Counted from the first letter of the stretch, positions 31,195-42,969 are shown. The stretch: DNA of 64,000 nucleotides from Ranitomeya variabilis (GCF_051348905.1 NC_135232.1:832566888-832630887); one strand, 5' to 3'. A program made the numbers and translations. The notes: generated by a model from the letters alone, not told the origin.

Positions 31195-31714
31195 AACTTT
31201 TCCTAATATGGCTAGAAAGCTTTAGCAAACACACTCACGCTTAGTAGTGTCGTCAAGACTCGCAAGGAATCTTTGACGCTTAAACTGGCTTCTTTGCCAG
31301 GTCACATAGCAGGACGAGGCTTTTTGCCGCGACAGATTCTAAAGACTGCATGCAACCTAAGGCAAGGGCAACACTTTACCACCCAGTAAAATGTTTTCAA
31401 TGGGAACTGGACTTTCAACAAACTTTGCACAAATCAATAGCACAGGCAAATATAGGAAACTTTCTCTAGCCTGATTAAAGTGGGAAATGTGCAATAGCTT
31501 TGCATTAAGGACAAGCTTCAGAGTCTCTACTTGGTATCATCAGAAAACCGAGTTGGAGTGTCGTGCCGGAAGCTTGAATAGGTCAGCTGATGTATCTCTA
31601 AGAATTCACAGAGTTTTTTTCTCAAGGTGGTTCAGCGATTTGAATAAATGCCAACTCTTGTCTGCAAAAATCTTGACCCGTTTCCTGCAAGTTTCTGAAA
31701 GTGGTGCAAATAAC

Positions 31715-31786
31715 GGGGATGTAGCTCAGTGGTAGAGCGCACCCTTTTCATGTGTGAGGCCCCGGGTTCAATCCCCGGCATCTCCA
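31715..31786 (+). tRNA. tRNA-Ala body with Glu anticodon TTC
   Basis: As 22241; TTC 31747-31749, in a 775-bp unit. Confidence 0.9.
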
Positions 31787-31897
31787 TGGCTTGGGTTTAC
31801 GTGCAAAGGTGACTACTTTTCCTTCTCCTTATGTGGTTCCTGCAGTCACTCGGTGAAAGAATTACTTGTCAGTGCTCCATCCCACTGGGAGACTTTT

Positions 31898-31969
31898 GAG
31901 GATGTAGCTCAGTGGTAGAGCGCATGCTTCGCATGTATGAGGTCCTGGGTTCAACCCCCAGCATCTCCA
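31898..31969 (+). tRNA. tRNA-Ala-CGC: tRNA-Ala(CGC), B copy with G2 to A
   Basis: A2:C71 mismatch; CGC 31930-31932. Confidence 0.9.
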
Positions 31970-32489
31970 AACTTTTCCTAATATGGCTAGAAAGCTTTAG
32001 CAAACACACTCACGCTTAGTAGTGTCGTCAAGACTCGCAAGGAATCTTTGACGCTTAAACTGGCTTCTTTGCCAGGTCACATAGCAGGACGAGGCTTTTT
32101 GTCGCAGCAGATTCTAAAGACTGCATGCAACCTAAGGCAAGGGCAACACTTTACCACCCAGTAAAATGTTTTCAATGGGAACTGGACTTTCAACAAACTT
32201 TGCACAAATCAATAGCACAGGCAAATATAGGAAACTTTCTCTAGCCTGATTAAAGTGGGAAATGTGCAATAGCTTTGCATTAAGGACAAGCTTCAGAGTC
32301 TCTACTTGGTATCATCCTAAAACCGAGTTGGAGTGTCGTGCCGGAAGCTTGAATAGGACAGCTGATGTATCTCTAAGAATTCACAGAGTTTTTTTCTCAA
32401 GGTGGTTCAGCGATTTGAATAAATGCCAACCCTTGTCTGCAAAAATCTTGACCCGTTTCCTGCAAGTTTCTGAAAGTGGTGCAAATAAC

Positions 32490-32561
32490 GGGGATGTAGC
32501 TCAGTGGTAGAGCGCACGCTTTGCATGTGTGAGGCCCCGGGTTCAATCCCCAGCATCTCCA
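32490..32561 (+). tRNA. tRNA-Ala-TGC: tRNA-Ala(TGC), A copy with C50:A64
   Basis: As 5641; TGC 32522-32524. Confidence 0.9.
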
Positions 32562-32688
32562 TGGCCTGGGTTTACGTGCAAAGGACGCACTTCCTACAGG
32601 TGACTACTTTTCCTTCTCCTTATGTGGTTCCTGCAGTCACTAGTTGAAAGAATTACTTGTCAGTGCTCCATCCCACTAGGAGACTTTT

Positions 32689-32760
32689 GGGGATGTAGCT
32701 CAGTGGTAGAGCGCATGCTTCGCATGTATGAGGTCCTGGGTTCAACCCCCAGCATCTCCA
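32689..32760 (+). tRNA. tRNA-Ala-CGC: tRNA-Ala(CGC), canonical B copy
   Basis: Fully paired; CGC 32721-32723. Confidence 0.97.
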
Positions 32761-33280
32761 AACTTTTCCTAATATGGCTAGAAAGCTTTAGCAAACACAC
32801 TCACGCTTAGTAGTGTCGTCAAGACTCGCAAGGAATCTTTGACGCTTAAACTGGCTTCTTTGCCAGGTCACATAGCAGGACGAGGCTTTTTGCCGCGGCA
32901 GATTCTAAAGACTGCATGCAACCTAAGGCAAGGGCAACACTTTACCACCCAGTAAAATGTTTTCAATGGGAACTGGACTTTCAACAAACTTTGCACAAAT
33001 CAATAGCACAGGCAAATATAGGAAACTTTCTCTAGCCTGATTAAAGTGGGAAATGTGCAATAGCTTTGCATTAAGGACAAGCTTCAGAGTCTCTACTTGG
33101 TATCATCAGAAAACCGAGTTGGAGTGTCGTGCCGGAAGCTTGAATTGGTCAGCTGATGTATCTCTAAGAATTCACAGAGTTTTTTTCTCAAGGTGGTTCA
33201 GCGATTTGAAAAAAAGCCAACCCTTGTCTGCAAAAATCTTGACCCGTTTCCTGCAAGTTTCTGAAAGTGGTGCAAATAAC

Positions 33281-33352
33281 GGGGATGTAGCTCAGTGGTA
33301 GAGCGCACGCTTTGCATGTGTGAGGCCCCGGGTTCAATCCCCGGCATCTCCA
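33281..33352 (+). tRNA. tRNA-Ala-TGC: tRNA-Ala(TGC), canonical A copy
   Basis: Fully paired; TGC 33313-33315. Confidence 0.97.
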
Positions 33353-33479
33353 TGGCCTGGGTTTACGTGCAAAGGACGCACTTCCTACAGGTGACTACTT
33401 TTCCTTCTCCTTATGTGGTTCCTGCAGTCACTCGGTGAAAGAATTACTTGTCAGTGCTCCATCCCACTAGGAGACTTTT

Positions 33480-33551
33480 GGGGATGTAGCTCAGTGGTAG
33501 AGCGCATGCTTCGCATGTATGAGGTCCTGGGTTCAACCCCCAGCATCTCCA
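33480..33551 (+). tRNA. tRNA-Ala-CGC: tRNA-Ala(CGC), canonical B copy
   Basis: Fully paired; CGC 33512-33514. Confidence 0.97.
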
Positions 33552-34071
33552 AACTTTTCCTAATATGGCTAGAAAGCTTTAGCAAACACACTCACGCTTA
33601 GTAGTGTCGTCAAGACTCGCAAGGAATCTTTGACGCTTAAACTGGCTTCTTTGCCAGGTCACATAGCAGGACGAGGCTTTTTGCCGCGGCAGATTCTAAA
33701 GACTGCATGCAACCTAAGGCAAGGGCAACACTTTACCACCCAGTAAAATGTTTTCAATGGGAACTGGACTTTCAACAAACTTTGCACAAATCAATAGCAC
33801 AGGCAAATATAGGAAACTTTCTCTAGCCTGATTAAAGTGGGAAATGTGCAATAGCTTTGCATTAAGGACAAGCTTCAGAGTCTCTACTTGGTATCATCAG
33901 AAAACCGAGTTGGAGTGTCGTGCCGGAAGCTTGAATTGGTCAGCTGATGTATCTCTAAGAATTCACAGAGTTTTTTTCTCAAGGTGGTTCAGCGATTTGA
34001 AAAAAAGCCAACCCTTGTCTGCAAAAATCTTGACCCGTTTCCTGCAAGTTTCTGAAAGTGGTGCAAATAAC

Positions 34072-34143
34072 GGGGATGTAGCTCAGTGGTAGAGCGCACG
34101 CTTTGCATGTGTGAGGTCCCGGGTTCAATCCCCAGCATCTCCA
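34072..34143 (+). tRNA. tRNA-Ala-TGC: tRNA-Ala(TGC), A copy with C50:A64 and B-type variable loop
   Basis: Variable loop AGGTC and T-stem end CCCAG both match gene B while T50 does not, a patchy A/B mixture. TGC 34104-34106. Confidence 0.9.
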
Positions 34144-34270
34144 TGGCCTGGGTTTACGTGCAAAGGACGCACTTCCTACAGGTGACTACTTTTCCTTCTC
34201 CTTATGTGGTTCCTGCAGTCACTCGGTGAAAGAATTACTTGTCAGTGCTCCATCCCACTAGGAGACTTTT

Positions 34271-34342
34271 GGGGATGTAGCTCAGTGGTAGAGCGCATGC
34301 TTCGCATGTATGAGGTCCTGGGTTCAACCCCCAGCATCTCCA
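34271..34342 (+). tRNA. tRNA-Ala-CGC: tRNA-Ala(CGC), canonical B copy
   Basis: Fully paired; CGC 34303-34305. Confidence 0.97.
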
Positions 34343-34862
34343 AACTTTTCCTAATATGGCTAGAAAGCTTTAGCAAACACACTCACGCTTAGTAGTGTCG
34401 TCAAGACTCGCCAGAAATCTTTGACGCTTAAACTGGCTTCTTTGCCAGGTCACATAGCAGGACGAGGCTTTTTGCCACGACAGATTCTAAAGACTGCATG
34501 CAACCTAAGGCAAGGGCAACACTTTACCACCCAGTAAAATGTTTTCAATGGGAACTGGACTTTCAACAAACTTTGCACAAATCAATAGCACAGGCAAATA
34601 TAGGAAACTTTCTCTAGCCTGATTAAAGTGGGAAATGTGCAATAGCTTTGCATTAAGGACAAGCTTCAGAGTCTCTACTTGGTATCATCCTAAAACCGAG
34701 TTGGAGTGTCGTGCCGGAAGCTTGAATAGGTCCGCTGATGTATCTCTAAGAATTCACAGAGTTTTTTTCTCAAGGTGGTTCAGCGATTTGAAAAAAAGCC
34801 AACCCTTGTCTGCAAAAATCTTGACCCGTTTCCTGCAAGTTTCTGAAAGTGGTGCAAATAAC

Positions 34863-34934
34863 GGGGATGTAGCTCAGTGGTAGAGCGCACGCTTTGCATG
34901 TGTGAGGCCCCGGGTTCAATCCCCGGCATCTCCA
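34863..34934 (+). tRNA. tRNA-Ala-TGC: tRNA-Ala(TGC), canonical A copy
   Basis: Fully paired; TGC 34895-34897. Confidence 0.97.
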
Positions 34935-35061
34935 TGGCCTGGGTTTACGTGCAAAGGACGCACTTCCTACAGGTGACTACTTTTCCTTCTCCTTATGTGG
35001 TTCCTGCAGTCACTCGGTGAAAGAATTACTTGTCAGTGCTCCATCCCACTAGGAGACTTTT

Positions 35062-35133
35062 GGAGATGTAGCTCAGTGGTAGAGTGCATGCTTTGCATGT
35101 ATGAGGTCCTGGGTTCAACCCCCAGCATCTCCA
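35062..35133 (+). tRNA. tRNA-Ala-like (TGC) with A3:U70, near terminator lost
   Basis: Same class as 8212; TGC 35094-35096. Confidence 0.88.
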
Positions 35134-35651
35134 AACTTTCCCTAATATGGCTAGAAAGCTTTAGCAAACACTCACGCTTAGTAGTGTCGTCAAGACTCGC
35201 AAGGAATATTTGACGCTTAAACTGGCTTCTTTGCCAGGTCACATAGCAGGATGAGGCTTTTTGCCGTGGCAGATTCTAAAGACTGCATGCAACCTAAGGC
35301 AAGGGCAACACTTTACCACCCAGTAAAATGTTTTCAATGGGAACTGGACTTTCAACAAACTTTGCACAAATCAATAGCACAGGCAAATATAGGAAACTTT
35401 CTCTAGCCTGATTAAAGTGGGAAATGTGCAATAGCTTTGCATTAAAGACAAGCTTCAGAGTCTCTACTTGTTATCATCAGAAAACCGAGTTGGAGTGTCG
35501 TGCCCGAAGCTTGAATAGGTCAGCTGATGTATCTCTAAGAATTCACAGAGTTTTTTTCTCAAGGTGGTTCAGCGATTTGAATAAATGCCAACCCTTGTCT
35601 GCAAAAATCTTGACCCGTTTCCTGCAAGTTTCTGAAAGTGGTGCAAATAAC

Positions 35652-35723
35652 TGGGATGTAGCTCAGTGGTAGAGCGCACGCTTTGCATGTTTGAGGCCCC
35701 GGGTTCAATCCCCGGCATCTCGA
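35652..35723 (+). tRNA. tRNA-Ala(TGC)-like A copy, U1:G72 class
   Basis: Same class as 4059; TGC 35684-35686. Confidence 0.85.
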
Positions 35724-35850
35724 TGGCCTGGGTTTACGTACAAAGGACGCACTTCCTACAGGTGACTACTTTTCCTTCTCCTTATGTGGTTCCTGCAGTC
35801 ACTCGGTGAAAGAATTACTTGTCAGTGCTCCATCCCACTAGGAGACTTTT

Positions 35851-35922
35851 GGGGATATAGCTCAGTGGTAGAGCGCATGCTTCGCATGTATGAGGTCCTG
35901 GGTTCAACCCCCAGCATCTCCA
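35851..35922 (+). tRNA. tRNA-Ala-CGC: tRNA-Ala(CGC), B copy with G7 to A
   Basis: Acceptor GGGGATA: A7 faces C66 at the base of the stem. CGC 35883-35885. Shared only with 45341. Confidence 0.87.
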
Positions 35923-36442
35923 AACTTTTCCTAATATGGCTAGAAAGCTTTAGCAAACACACTCACGCTTAGTAGTGTCGTCAAGACTCGCAAGGAATCT
36001 TTGACGCTTAAACTGGCTTCTTTGCCAGGTCACATAGCAGGACGAGGCTTTTTGCCGCGGCAGATTCTAAAGACTGCATGCAACCTAAGGCAAGGGCAAC
36101 ACTTTACCACCCAGTAAAATGTTTTCAATGGGAACTGGACTTTCAACAAACTTTGCACAAATCAATAGCACAGGCAAATATAGGAAACTTTCTCTAGCCT
36201 GATTAAAGTGGGAAATGTGCAATAGCTTTGCATTAAGGACAAGCTTCAGAGTCTCTACTTGGTATCATCAGAAAACCGAGTTGGAGTGTCGTGCCGGAAG
36301 CTTGAATTGGTCAGCTGATGTATCTCTAAGAATTCACAGAGTTTTTTTCTCAAGGTGGTTCAGCGATTTGAAAAAAAGCCAACCCTTGTCTGCAAAAATC
36401 TTGACCCGTTTCCTGCAAGTTTCTGAAAGTGGTGCAAATAAC

Positions 36443-36514
36443 GGGGATGTAGCTCAGTGGTAGAGCGCACGCTTTGCATGTGTGAGGCCCCGGGTTCAAT
36501 CCCCGGCATCTCCA
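36443..36514 (+). tRNA. tRNA-Ala-TGC: tRNA-Ala(TGC), canonical A copy
   Basis: Fully paired; TGC 36475-36477. Confidence 0.97.
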
Positions 36515-36641
36515 TGGCCTGGGTTTACGTGCAAAGGACGCACTTCCTACAGGTGACTACTTTTCCTTCTCCTTATGTGGTTCCTGCAGTCACTCGGTGA
36601 AAGAATTACTTGTCAGTGCTCCATCCCACTGGGAGACTTTT

Positions 36642-36713
36642 GAGGATGTAGCTCAGTGGTAGAGCGCATGCTTCGCATGTATGAGGTCCTGGGTTCAACC
36701 CCCAGCATCTCCA
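36642..36713 (+). tRNA. tRNA-Ala-CGC: tRNA-Ala(CGC), B copy with G2 to A
   Basis: A2:C71 mismatch; CGC 36674-36676. Confidence 0.9.
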
Positions 36714-37233
36714 AACTTTTCCTAATATGGCTAGAAAGCTTTAGCAAACACACTCACGCTTAGTAGTGTCGTCAAGACTCGCAAGGAATCTTTGACGCTT
36801 AAACTGGCTTCTTTGCCAGGTCACATAGCAGGACGAGGCTTTTTGTCGCAGCAGATTCTAAAGACTGCATGCAACCTAAGGCAAGGGCAACACTTTACCA
36901 CCTAGTAAAATGTTTTCAATGGGAACTGGACTTTCAACAAACTTTGCACAAATCAATAGCACAGGCAAATATAGGAAACTTTCTCTAGCCTGATTAAAGT
37001 GGGAAATGTGCAATAGCTTTGCATTAAGGACAAGCTTCAGAGTCTCTACTTGGTATCATCAGAAAACCGAGTTGGAGTGTCGTGCCGGAAGCTTGAATTG
37101 GTCAGCTGATGTATCTCTAAGAATTCACAGAGTTTTTTTCTCAAGGTGGTTCAGCGATTTGAAAAAAAGCCAACCCTTGTCTGCAAAAATCTTGACCCGT
37201 TTCCTGCAAGTTTCTGAAAGTGGTGCAAATAAC

Positions 37234-37305
37234 GGGGATGTAGCTCAGTGGTAGAGCGCACGCTTTGCATGTGTGAGGCCCTGGGTTCAATCCCCGGCAT
37301 CTCCA
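37234..37305 (+). tRNA. tRNA-Ala-TGC: tRNA-Ala(TGC), A copy with U50:G64
   Basis: T stem CTGGG/CCCGG: T50 is the B-copy base, giving a U:G wobble. TGC 37266-37268. Shared with 47515. Confidence 0.94.
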
Positions 37306-37432
37306 TGGCCTGGGTTTACGTGCAAAGGACGCACTTCCTACAGGTGACTACTTTTCCTTCTCCTTATGTGGTTCCTGCAGTCACTCGGTGAAAGAATTAC
37401 TTGTCAGTGCTCCATCCCACTGGGAGACTTTT

Positions 37433-37504
37433 GAGGATGTAGCTCAGTGGTAGAGCGCATGCTTCGCATGTATGAGGTCCTGGGTTCAACCCCCAGCATC
37501 TCCA
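37433..37504 (+). tRNA. tRNA-Ala-CGC: tRNA-Ala(CGC), B copy with G2 to A
   Basis: A2:C71 mismatch; CGC 37465-37467. Confidence 0.9.
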
Positions 37505-38024
37505 AACTTTTCCTAATATGGCTAGAAAGCTTTAGCAAACACACTCACGCTTAGTAGTGTCGTCAAGACTCGCAAGGAATCTTTGACGCTTAAACTGGCT
37601 TCTTTGCCAGGTCACATAGCAGGACGAGGCTTTTTGTCGCAGCAGATTCTAAAGACTGCATGCAACCTAAGGCAAGGGCAACACTTTACCACCCAGTAAA
37701 ATGTTTTCAATGGGAACTGGACTTTCAACAAACTTTGCACAAATCAATAGCACAGGCAAATATAGGAAACTTTCTCTAGCCTGATTAAAGTGGGAAATGT
37801 GCAATAGCTTTGCATTAAGGACAAGCTTCAGAGTCTCTACTTGGTATCATCCTAAAACCGAGTTGGAGTGTCGTGCCGGAAGCTTGAATAGGACAGCTGA
37901 TGTATCTCTAAGAATTCACAGAGTTTTTTTCTCAAGGTGGTTCAGCGATTTGAATAAATGCCAACCCTTGTCTGCAAAAATCTTGACCCGTTTCCTGCAA
38001 GTTTCTGAAAGTGGTGCAAATAAC

Positions 38025-38096
38025 GGGGATGTAGCTCAGTGGTAGAGCGCACGCTTTGCATGTGTGAGGCCCCGGGTTCAATCCCCAGCATCTCCA
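38025..38096 (+). tRNA. tRNA-Ala-TGC: tRNA-Ala(TGC), A copy with C50:A64
   Basis: As 5641; TGC 38057-38059. Confidence 0.9.
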
Positions 38097-38223
38097 TGGC
38101 CTGGGTTTACGTGCAAAGGACGCACTTCCTACAGGTGACTACTTTTCCTTCTCCTTATGTGGTTCCTGCAGTCACTCGTTGAAAGAATTACTTGTCAGTG
38201 CTCCATCCCACTAGGAGACTTTT

Positions 38224-38295
38224 GGGGATGTAGCTCAGTGGTAGAGCGCATGCTTCGCATGTATGAGGTCCTGGGTTCAACCCCCAGCATCTCCA
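38224..38295 (+). tRNA. tRNA-Ala-CGC: tRNA-Ala(CGC), canonical B copy
   Basis: Fully paired; CGC 38256-38258. Confidence 0.97.
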
Positions 38296-38815
38296 AACTT
38301 TTCCTAATATGGCTAGAAAGCTTTAGCAAACACACTCACGCTTAGTAGTGTCGTCAAGACTCGCAAGGAATCTTTGACGCTTAAACTGGCTTCTTTGCCA
38401 GGTCACATAGCAGGACGAGGCTTTTTGCCGCGGCAGATTCTAAAGACTGCATGCAACCTAAGGCAAGGGCAACACTTTACCACCCAGTAAAATGTTTTCA
38501 ATGGGAACTGGACTTTCAACAAACTTTGCACAAATCAATAGCACAGGCAAATATAGGAAACTTTCTCTAGCCTGATTAAAGTGGGAAATGTGCAATAGCT
38601 TTGCATTAAGGACAAGCTTCAGAGTCTCTACTTGGTATCATCAGAAAACCGAGTTGGAGTGTCGTGCCGGAAGCTTGAATTGGTCAGCTGATGTATCTCT
38701 AAGAATTCACAGAGTTTTTTTCTCAAGGTGGTTCAGCGATTTGAAAAAAAGCCAACCCTTGTCTGCAAAAATCTTGACCCGTTTCCTGCAAGTTTCTGAA
38801 AGTGGTGCAAATAAC

Positions 38816-38887
38816 GGGGATGTAGCTCAGTGGTAGAGCGCACGCTTTGCATGTGTGAGGCCCCGGGTTCAATCCCCGGCATCTCCA
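38816..38887 (+). tRNA. tRNA-Ala-TGC: tRNA-Ala(TGC), canonical A copy
   Basis: Fully paired; TGC 38848-38850. Confidence 0.97.
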
Positions 38888-39014
38888 TGGCCTGGGTTTA
38901 CGTGCAAAGGACGCACTTCCTACAGGTGACTACTTTTCCTTCTCCTTATGTGGTTCCTGCAGTCACTCGTTGAAAGAATTACTTTGCAGTGCTCCATCCC
39001 ACTGGGAGACTTTT

Positions 39015-39086
39015 GGGGATGTAGCTCAGTGGTAGAGCGCATGCTTTGCATGTATGAGGTCCTGGGTTCAACCCCCAGCATCTCCA
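39015..39086 (+). tRNA. tRNA-Ala-TGC: tRNA-Ala(TGC), B copy
   Basis: Intact B body with loop TTTGCAT, TGC 39047-39049; one C-to-T step from the CGC form. Twin at 49296. Confidence 0.97.
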
Positions 39087-39606
39087 AACTTTTCCTAATA
39101 TGGCTAGAAAGCTTTAGCAAACACACTCACGCTTAGTAGTGTCGTCAAGACTCGCAAGGAATCTTTGACGCTTAAACTGGCTTCTTTGCCAGGTCACATA
39201 GCAGGACGAGGCTTTTTGTCGCAGCAGATTCTAAAGACTGCATGCAACCTAAGGCAAGGGCAACACTTTACCACCCAGTAAAATGTTTTCAATGGGAACT
39301 GGACTTTCAACAAACTTTGCACAAATCAATAGCACAGGCAAATATAGGAAACTTTCTCTAGCCTGATTAAAGTGGGAAATGTGCAATAGCTTTGCATTAA
39401 GGACAAGCTTCAGAGTCTCTACTTGGTATCATCCTAAAACCGAGTTGGAGTGTCGTGCCGGAAGCTTGAATAGGTCCGCTGATGTATCTCTAAGAATTCA
39501 CAGAGTTTTTTTCTCAAGGTGGTTCAGCGATTTGAATAAATGCCAACCCTTGTCTGCAAAAATCTTGACCCGTTTCCTGCAAGTTTCTGAAAGTGGTGCA
39601 AATAAC

Positions 39607-39678
39607 GGGGATGTAGCTCAGTGGTAGAGCGCACGCTTTGCATGTGTGAGGCCCCGGGTTCAATCCCCAGCATCTCCA
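39607..39678 (+). tRNA. tRNA-Ala-TGC: tRNA-Ala(TGC), A copy with C50:A64
   Basis: As 5641; TGC 39639-39641. Confidence 0.9.
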
Positions 39679-39805
39679 TGCCCTGGGTTTACGTGCAAAG
39701 GACGCACTTCCTACAGGTGACTACTTTTCCTTCTCCTTATGTGGTTCCTGCAGTCACTCGGTGAAAGAATTACTTGTCAGTGCTCCATCCCACTAGGAGA
39801 CTTTT

Positions 39806-39877
39806 GGGGATGTAGCTCAGTGGTAGAGCGCATGCTTCGCATGTATGAGGTCCTGGGTTCAACCCCCAGCATCTCCA
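39806..39877 (+). tRNA. tRNA-Ala-CGC: tRNA-Ala(CGC), canonical B copy
   Basis: Fully paired; CGC 39838-39840. Confidence 0.97.
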
Positions 39878-40397
39878 AACTTTTCCTAATATGGCTAGAA
39901 AGCTTTAGCAAACACACTCACGCTTAGTAGTGTCGTCAAGACTCGCCAGAAATCTTTGACGCTTAAACTGGCTTCTTTGCCAGGTCACATAGCAGGACGA
40001 GGCTTTTTGCCGCGACAGATTCTAAAGACTGCATGCAACCTAAGGCAAGGGCAACACTTTACCACCCAGTAAAATGTTTTCAATGGGAACTGGACTTTCA
40101 ACAAACTTTGCACAAATCAATAGCACAGGCAAATATAGGAAACTTTCTCTAGCCTGATTAAAGTGGGAAATGTGCAATAGCTTTGCATTAAGGACAAGCT
40201 TCAGAGTCTCTACTTGGTATCATCAGAAAACCGAGTTGGAGTGTCGTGCCGGAAGCTTGAATAGGTCAGCTGATGTATCTCTAAGAATTCACAGAGTTTT
40301 TTTCTCAAGGTGGTTCAGCGATTTGAATAAATGCCAACCCTTGTCTGCAAAAATCTTGACCCGTTTCCTGCAAGTTTCTGAAAGTGGTGCAAATAAC

Positions 40398-40469
40398 GGG
40401 GATGTAGCTCAGTGGTAGAGTGCACCCTTTTCATGTGTGAGGCCCCGGGTTCAATCCCCGGCATCTCCA
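40398..40469 (+). tRNA. tRNA-Ala body with Glu anticodon TTC, U25
   Basis: As 24598; TTC 40430-40432, in a 775-bp unit. Confidence 0.9.
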
Positions 40470-40580
40470 TGGCTTGGGTTTACGTGCAAAGGTGACTACT
40501 TTTCCTTCTCCTTATGTGGTTCCTGCAGTCACTCGGTGAAAGAATTACTTGTCAGTGCTCCATCCCACTGGGAGACTTTT

Positions 40581-40652
40581 GGGGATGTAGCTCAGTGGTA
40601 GAGCGCATGCTTCGCATGTATGAGGTCCTGGGTTCAACCCCCAGCATCTCCA
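40581..40652 (+). tRNA. tRNA-Ala-CGC: tRNA-Ala(CGC), canonical B copy
   Basis: Fully paired; CGC 40613-40615. Confidence 0.97.
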
Positions 40653-41172
40653 AACTTTTCCTAATATGGCTAGAAAGCTTTAGCAAACACACTCACGCTT
40701 AGTAGTGTCGTCAAGACTCGCAAGGAATCTTTGACGCTTAAACTGGCTTCTTTGCCAGGTCACATAGCAGGATGAGGCTTTTTGCCTCGGCAGATTCTAA
40801 AGACTGCATGCAACCTAAGGCAAGGGCAACACTTTACCACCCAGTAAAATGTTTTCAATGGGAACTGGACTTTCAACAAACTTTGCACAAATCAATAGCA
40901 CAGGCAAATATAGGAAACTTTCTCTAGCCTGATTAAAGTGGGAAATGTGCAATAGCTTTGCATTAAGGACAAGCTTCAGAGTCTCTACTTGGTATCATCA
41001 GAAAACTGAGTTGGAGTGTCGTGCCGGAAGCTTGAATAGGTCAGCTGATGTATCTCTAAGAATTCACAGAGTTTTTTTCTCAAGGTGGTTCAGCGATTTG
41101 ACTAAATGCCAACCCTTGTCTGCAAAAATCTTGACCCGTTTCCTGCAAGTTTCTGAAAGTGGTGCAAATATC

Positions 41173-41244
41173 GGGGATGTAGCTCAGTGGTAGAGCGCAC
41201 GCTTTGCATGTGTGAGGCCCCGGGTTCAATCCCTGGCATCTCCA
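41173..41244 (+). tRNA. tRNA-Ala-TGC: tRNA-Ala(TGC), A copy with G51:U63
   Basis: As 25373; TGC 41205-41207. Confidence 0.95.
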
Positions 41245-41371
41245 TGGCCTGGGTTTACGTGCAAAGGACGCACTTCCTACAGGTGACTACTTTTCCTTCT
41301 CCTTATGTGGTTCCTGCAGTCACTCGTTGAAAGAATTACTTGTCAGTGCTCCATCCCACTAGGAGACTTTT

Positions 41372-41443
41372 GGGGATGTAGCTCAGTGGTAGAGCGCATG
41401 CTTCGCATGTATGAGGTCCTGGGTTCAACCCCCAGCATCTCCA
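41372..41443 (+). tRNA. tRNA-Ala-CGC: tRNA-Ala(CGC), canonical B copy
   Basis: Fully paired; CGC 41404-41406. Confidence 0.97.
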
Positions 41444-41963
41444 AACTTTTCCTAATATGGCTAGAAAGCTTTAGCAAACACACTCACGCTTAGTAGTGTC
41501 GTCAAGACTCGCAAGGAATCTTTGACGCTTAAACTGGCTTCTTTGCCAGGTCACATAGCAGGACGAGGCTTTTTGCTGCGGCAGATTCTAAAGACTGCAT
41601 GCAACCTAAGGCAAGGGCAACACTTTACCACCCAGTAAAATGTTTTCAATGGGAACTGGACTTTCAACAAACTTTGCACAAATCAATAGCACAGGCAAAT
41701 ATAGGAAACTTTCTCTAGCCTGATTAAAGTGGGAAATGTGCAATAGCTTTGCATTAAGGACAAGCTTCAGAGTCTCTACTTGGTATCATCAGAAAACCGA
41801 GTTGGAGTGTCGTGCCAGATGCTTGAATAGGTCAGCTGATGTATCTCTAAGAATTCACAGAGTTTTTTTCTCAAGGTGGTTCAGCGATTTGACTAAATGC
41901 CAACCCTTGTCTGCAAAAATCTTGACCCGTTTCCTGCAAGTTTCTGAAAGTGGTGCAAATAAC

Positions 41964-42035
41964 GGGGATGTAGCTCAGTGGTAGAGCACACGCTTTGCAT
42001 GTGGGAGGCCCCAGGTTCAATCCCCGGCATCTCCA
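41964..42035 (+). tRNA. Decaying tRNA-Ala(TGC) A copy, stem mismatches
   Basis: Same class as 26164; TGC 41996-41998. Confidence 0.82.
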
Positions 42036-42162
42036 TGGCCTGGGTTTACGTGCAGAGGACGCACTTCCTACAGGTGACTACTTTTCCTTCTCCTTATGTG
42101 GTTCCTGCAGTCACTCGTTGAAAGAATTACTTGTCAGTGCTCCATCCCACTAGGAGACTTTT

Positions 42163-42234
42163 GGGGATGTAGCTCAGTGGTAGAGCGCATGCTTCGCATG
42201 TATGAGGTCCTGGGTTCAACCCCCAGCATCTCCA
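42163..42234 (+). tRNA. tRNA-Ala-CGC: tRNA-Ala(CGC), canonical B copy
   Basis: Fully paired; CGC 42195-42197. Confidence 0.97.
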
Positions 42235-42770
42235 AACTTTTCCTAATATGGCTAGAAAGCTTTAGCAAACACACTCATGCTTAGTAGTGTCGTCAAGACT
42301 CGCAAGGAATCTTTGACGCTTAAACTGGCTTCTTTGCCAGGTCACATAGCAGGACGAGGCTTTTTGCCGCGGCAGATTCTAAAGACTGCATGCAACCTAA
42401 GGCAAGGGCAACCTAAGGCAAGGGCAACACTTTACCACCTAGTAAAATGTTTTCAATGGGAACTGGACTTTCAACAAACTTTGCACAAATCAATAGCACA
42501 GGCAAATATAGGAAACTTTCTCTAGCCTGATTAAAGTGGGAAATGTGCAATAGCTTTGCATTAAGGACAAGCTTCAGAGTCTCTACTTGGTATCATCAGA
42601 AAACCGAGTTGGAGTGTCGTGCCGGAAGCTTGAATTGGTCAGCTGATGTATCTCTAAGAATTCACAGAGTTTTTTTCTCAAGGTGGTTCAGCGATTTGAA
42701 AAAAAGCCAACCCTTGTCTGCAAAAATCTTGACCCGTTTCCTGCAAGTTTCTGAAAGTGGTGCAAATAAC

Positions 42771-42842
42771 GGGGATGTAGCTCAGTGGTAGAGCGCACGC
42801 TTTGCATGTGTGAGGCCCCGGGTTCAATCCCCGGCATCTCCA
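42771..42842 (+). tRNA. tRNA-Ala-TGC: tRNA-Ala(TGC), canonical A copy
   Basis: Fully paired; TGC 42803-42805. Confidence 0.97.
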
Positions 42843-42969
42843 TGGCCTGGGTTTACGTGCAAAGGACGCACTTCCTACAGGTGACTACTTTTCCTTCTCC
42901 TTATGTGGTTCCTGCAGTCACTCGGTGAAAGAATTACTTGTCAGTGCTCCATCCCACTAGGAGACTTTT

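Larger units (their letters stand above)
25936..32261 (+). repeat. Four-unit block (3163 bp) repeated in tandem
   Basis: 25936-29098 and 29099-32261 have the same four units in order: decaying A gene with 16-bp duplication, C72-to-A A gene, C50:A64 A gene with T6 run, and TTC A gene with an A2 B gene. Total length is 3163 bp both times. They differ near the end (TTTTTGCTGCGG against TTTTTGTCGCAG), which places the crossover there. A related block lies at 52017-55179, also 3163 bp. Confidence 0.92.
34635..42542 (+). repeat. Ten-unit higher-order block, copy 1
   Basis: The order of unit types (A3:U70, then U1:G72 with an A7 B gene, A2 B, U50 with A2 B, C50:A64, TGC B, C50:A64 with TGCCCTGGG, TTC/U25, G51:U63, decaying) is the same as in 44125-52823. 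The block is 7908 bp. Confidence 0.88.
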
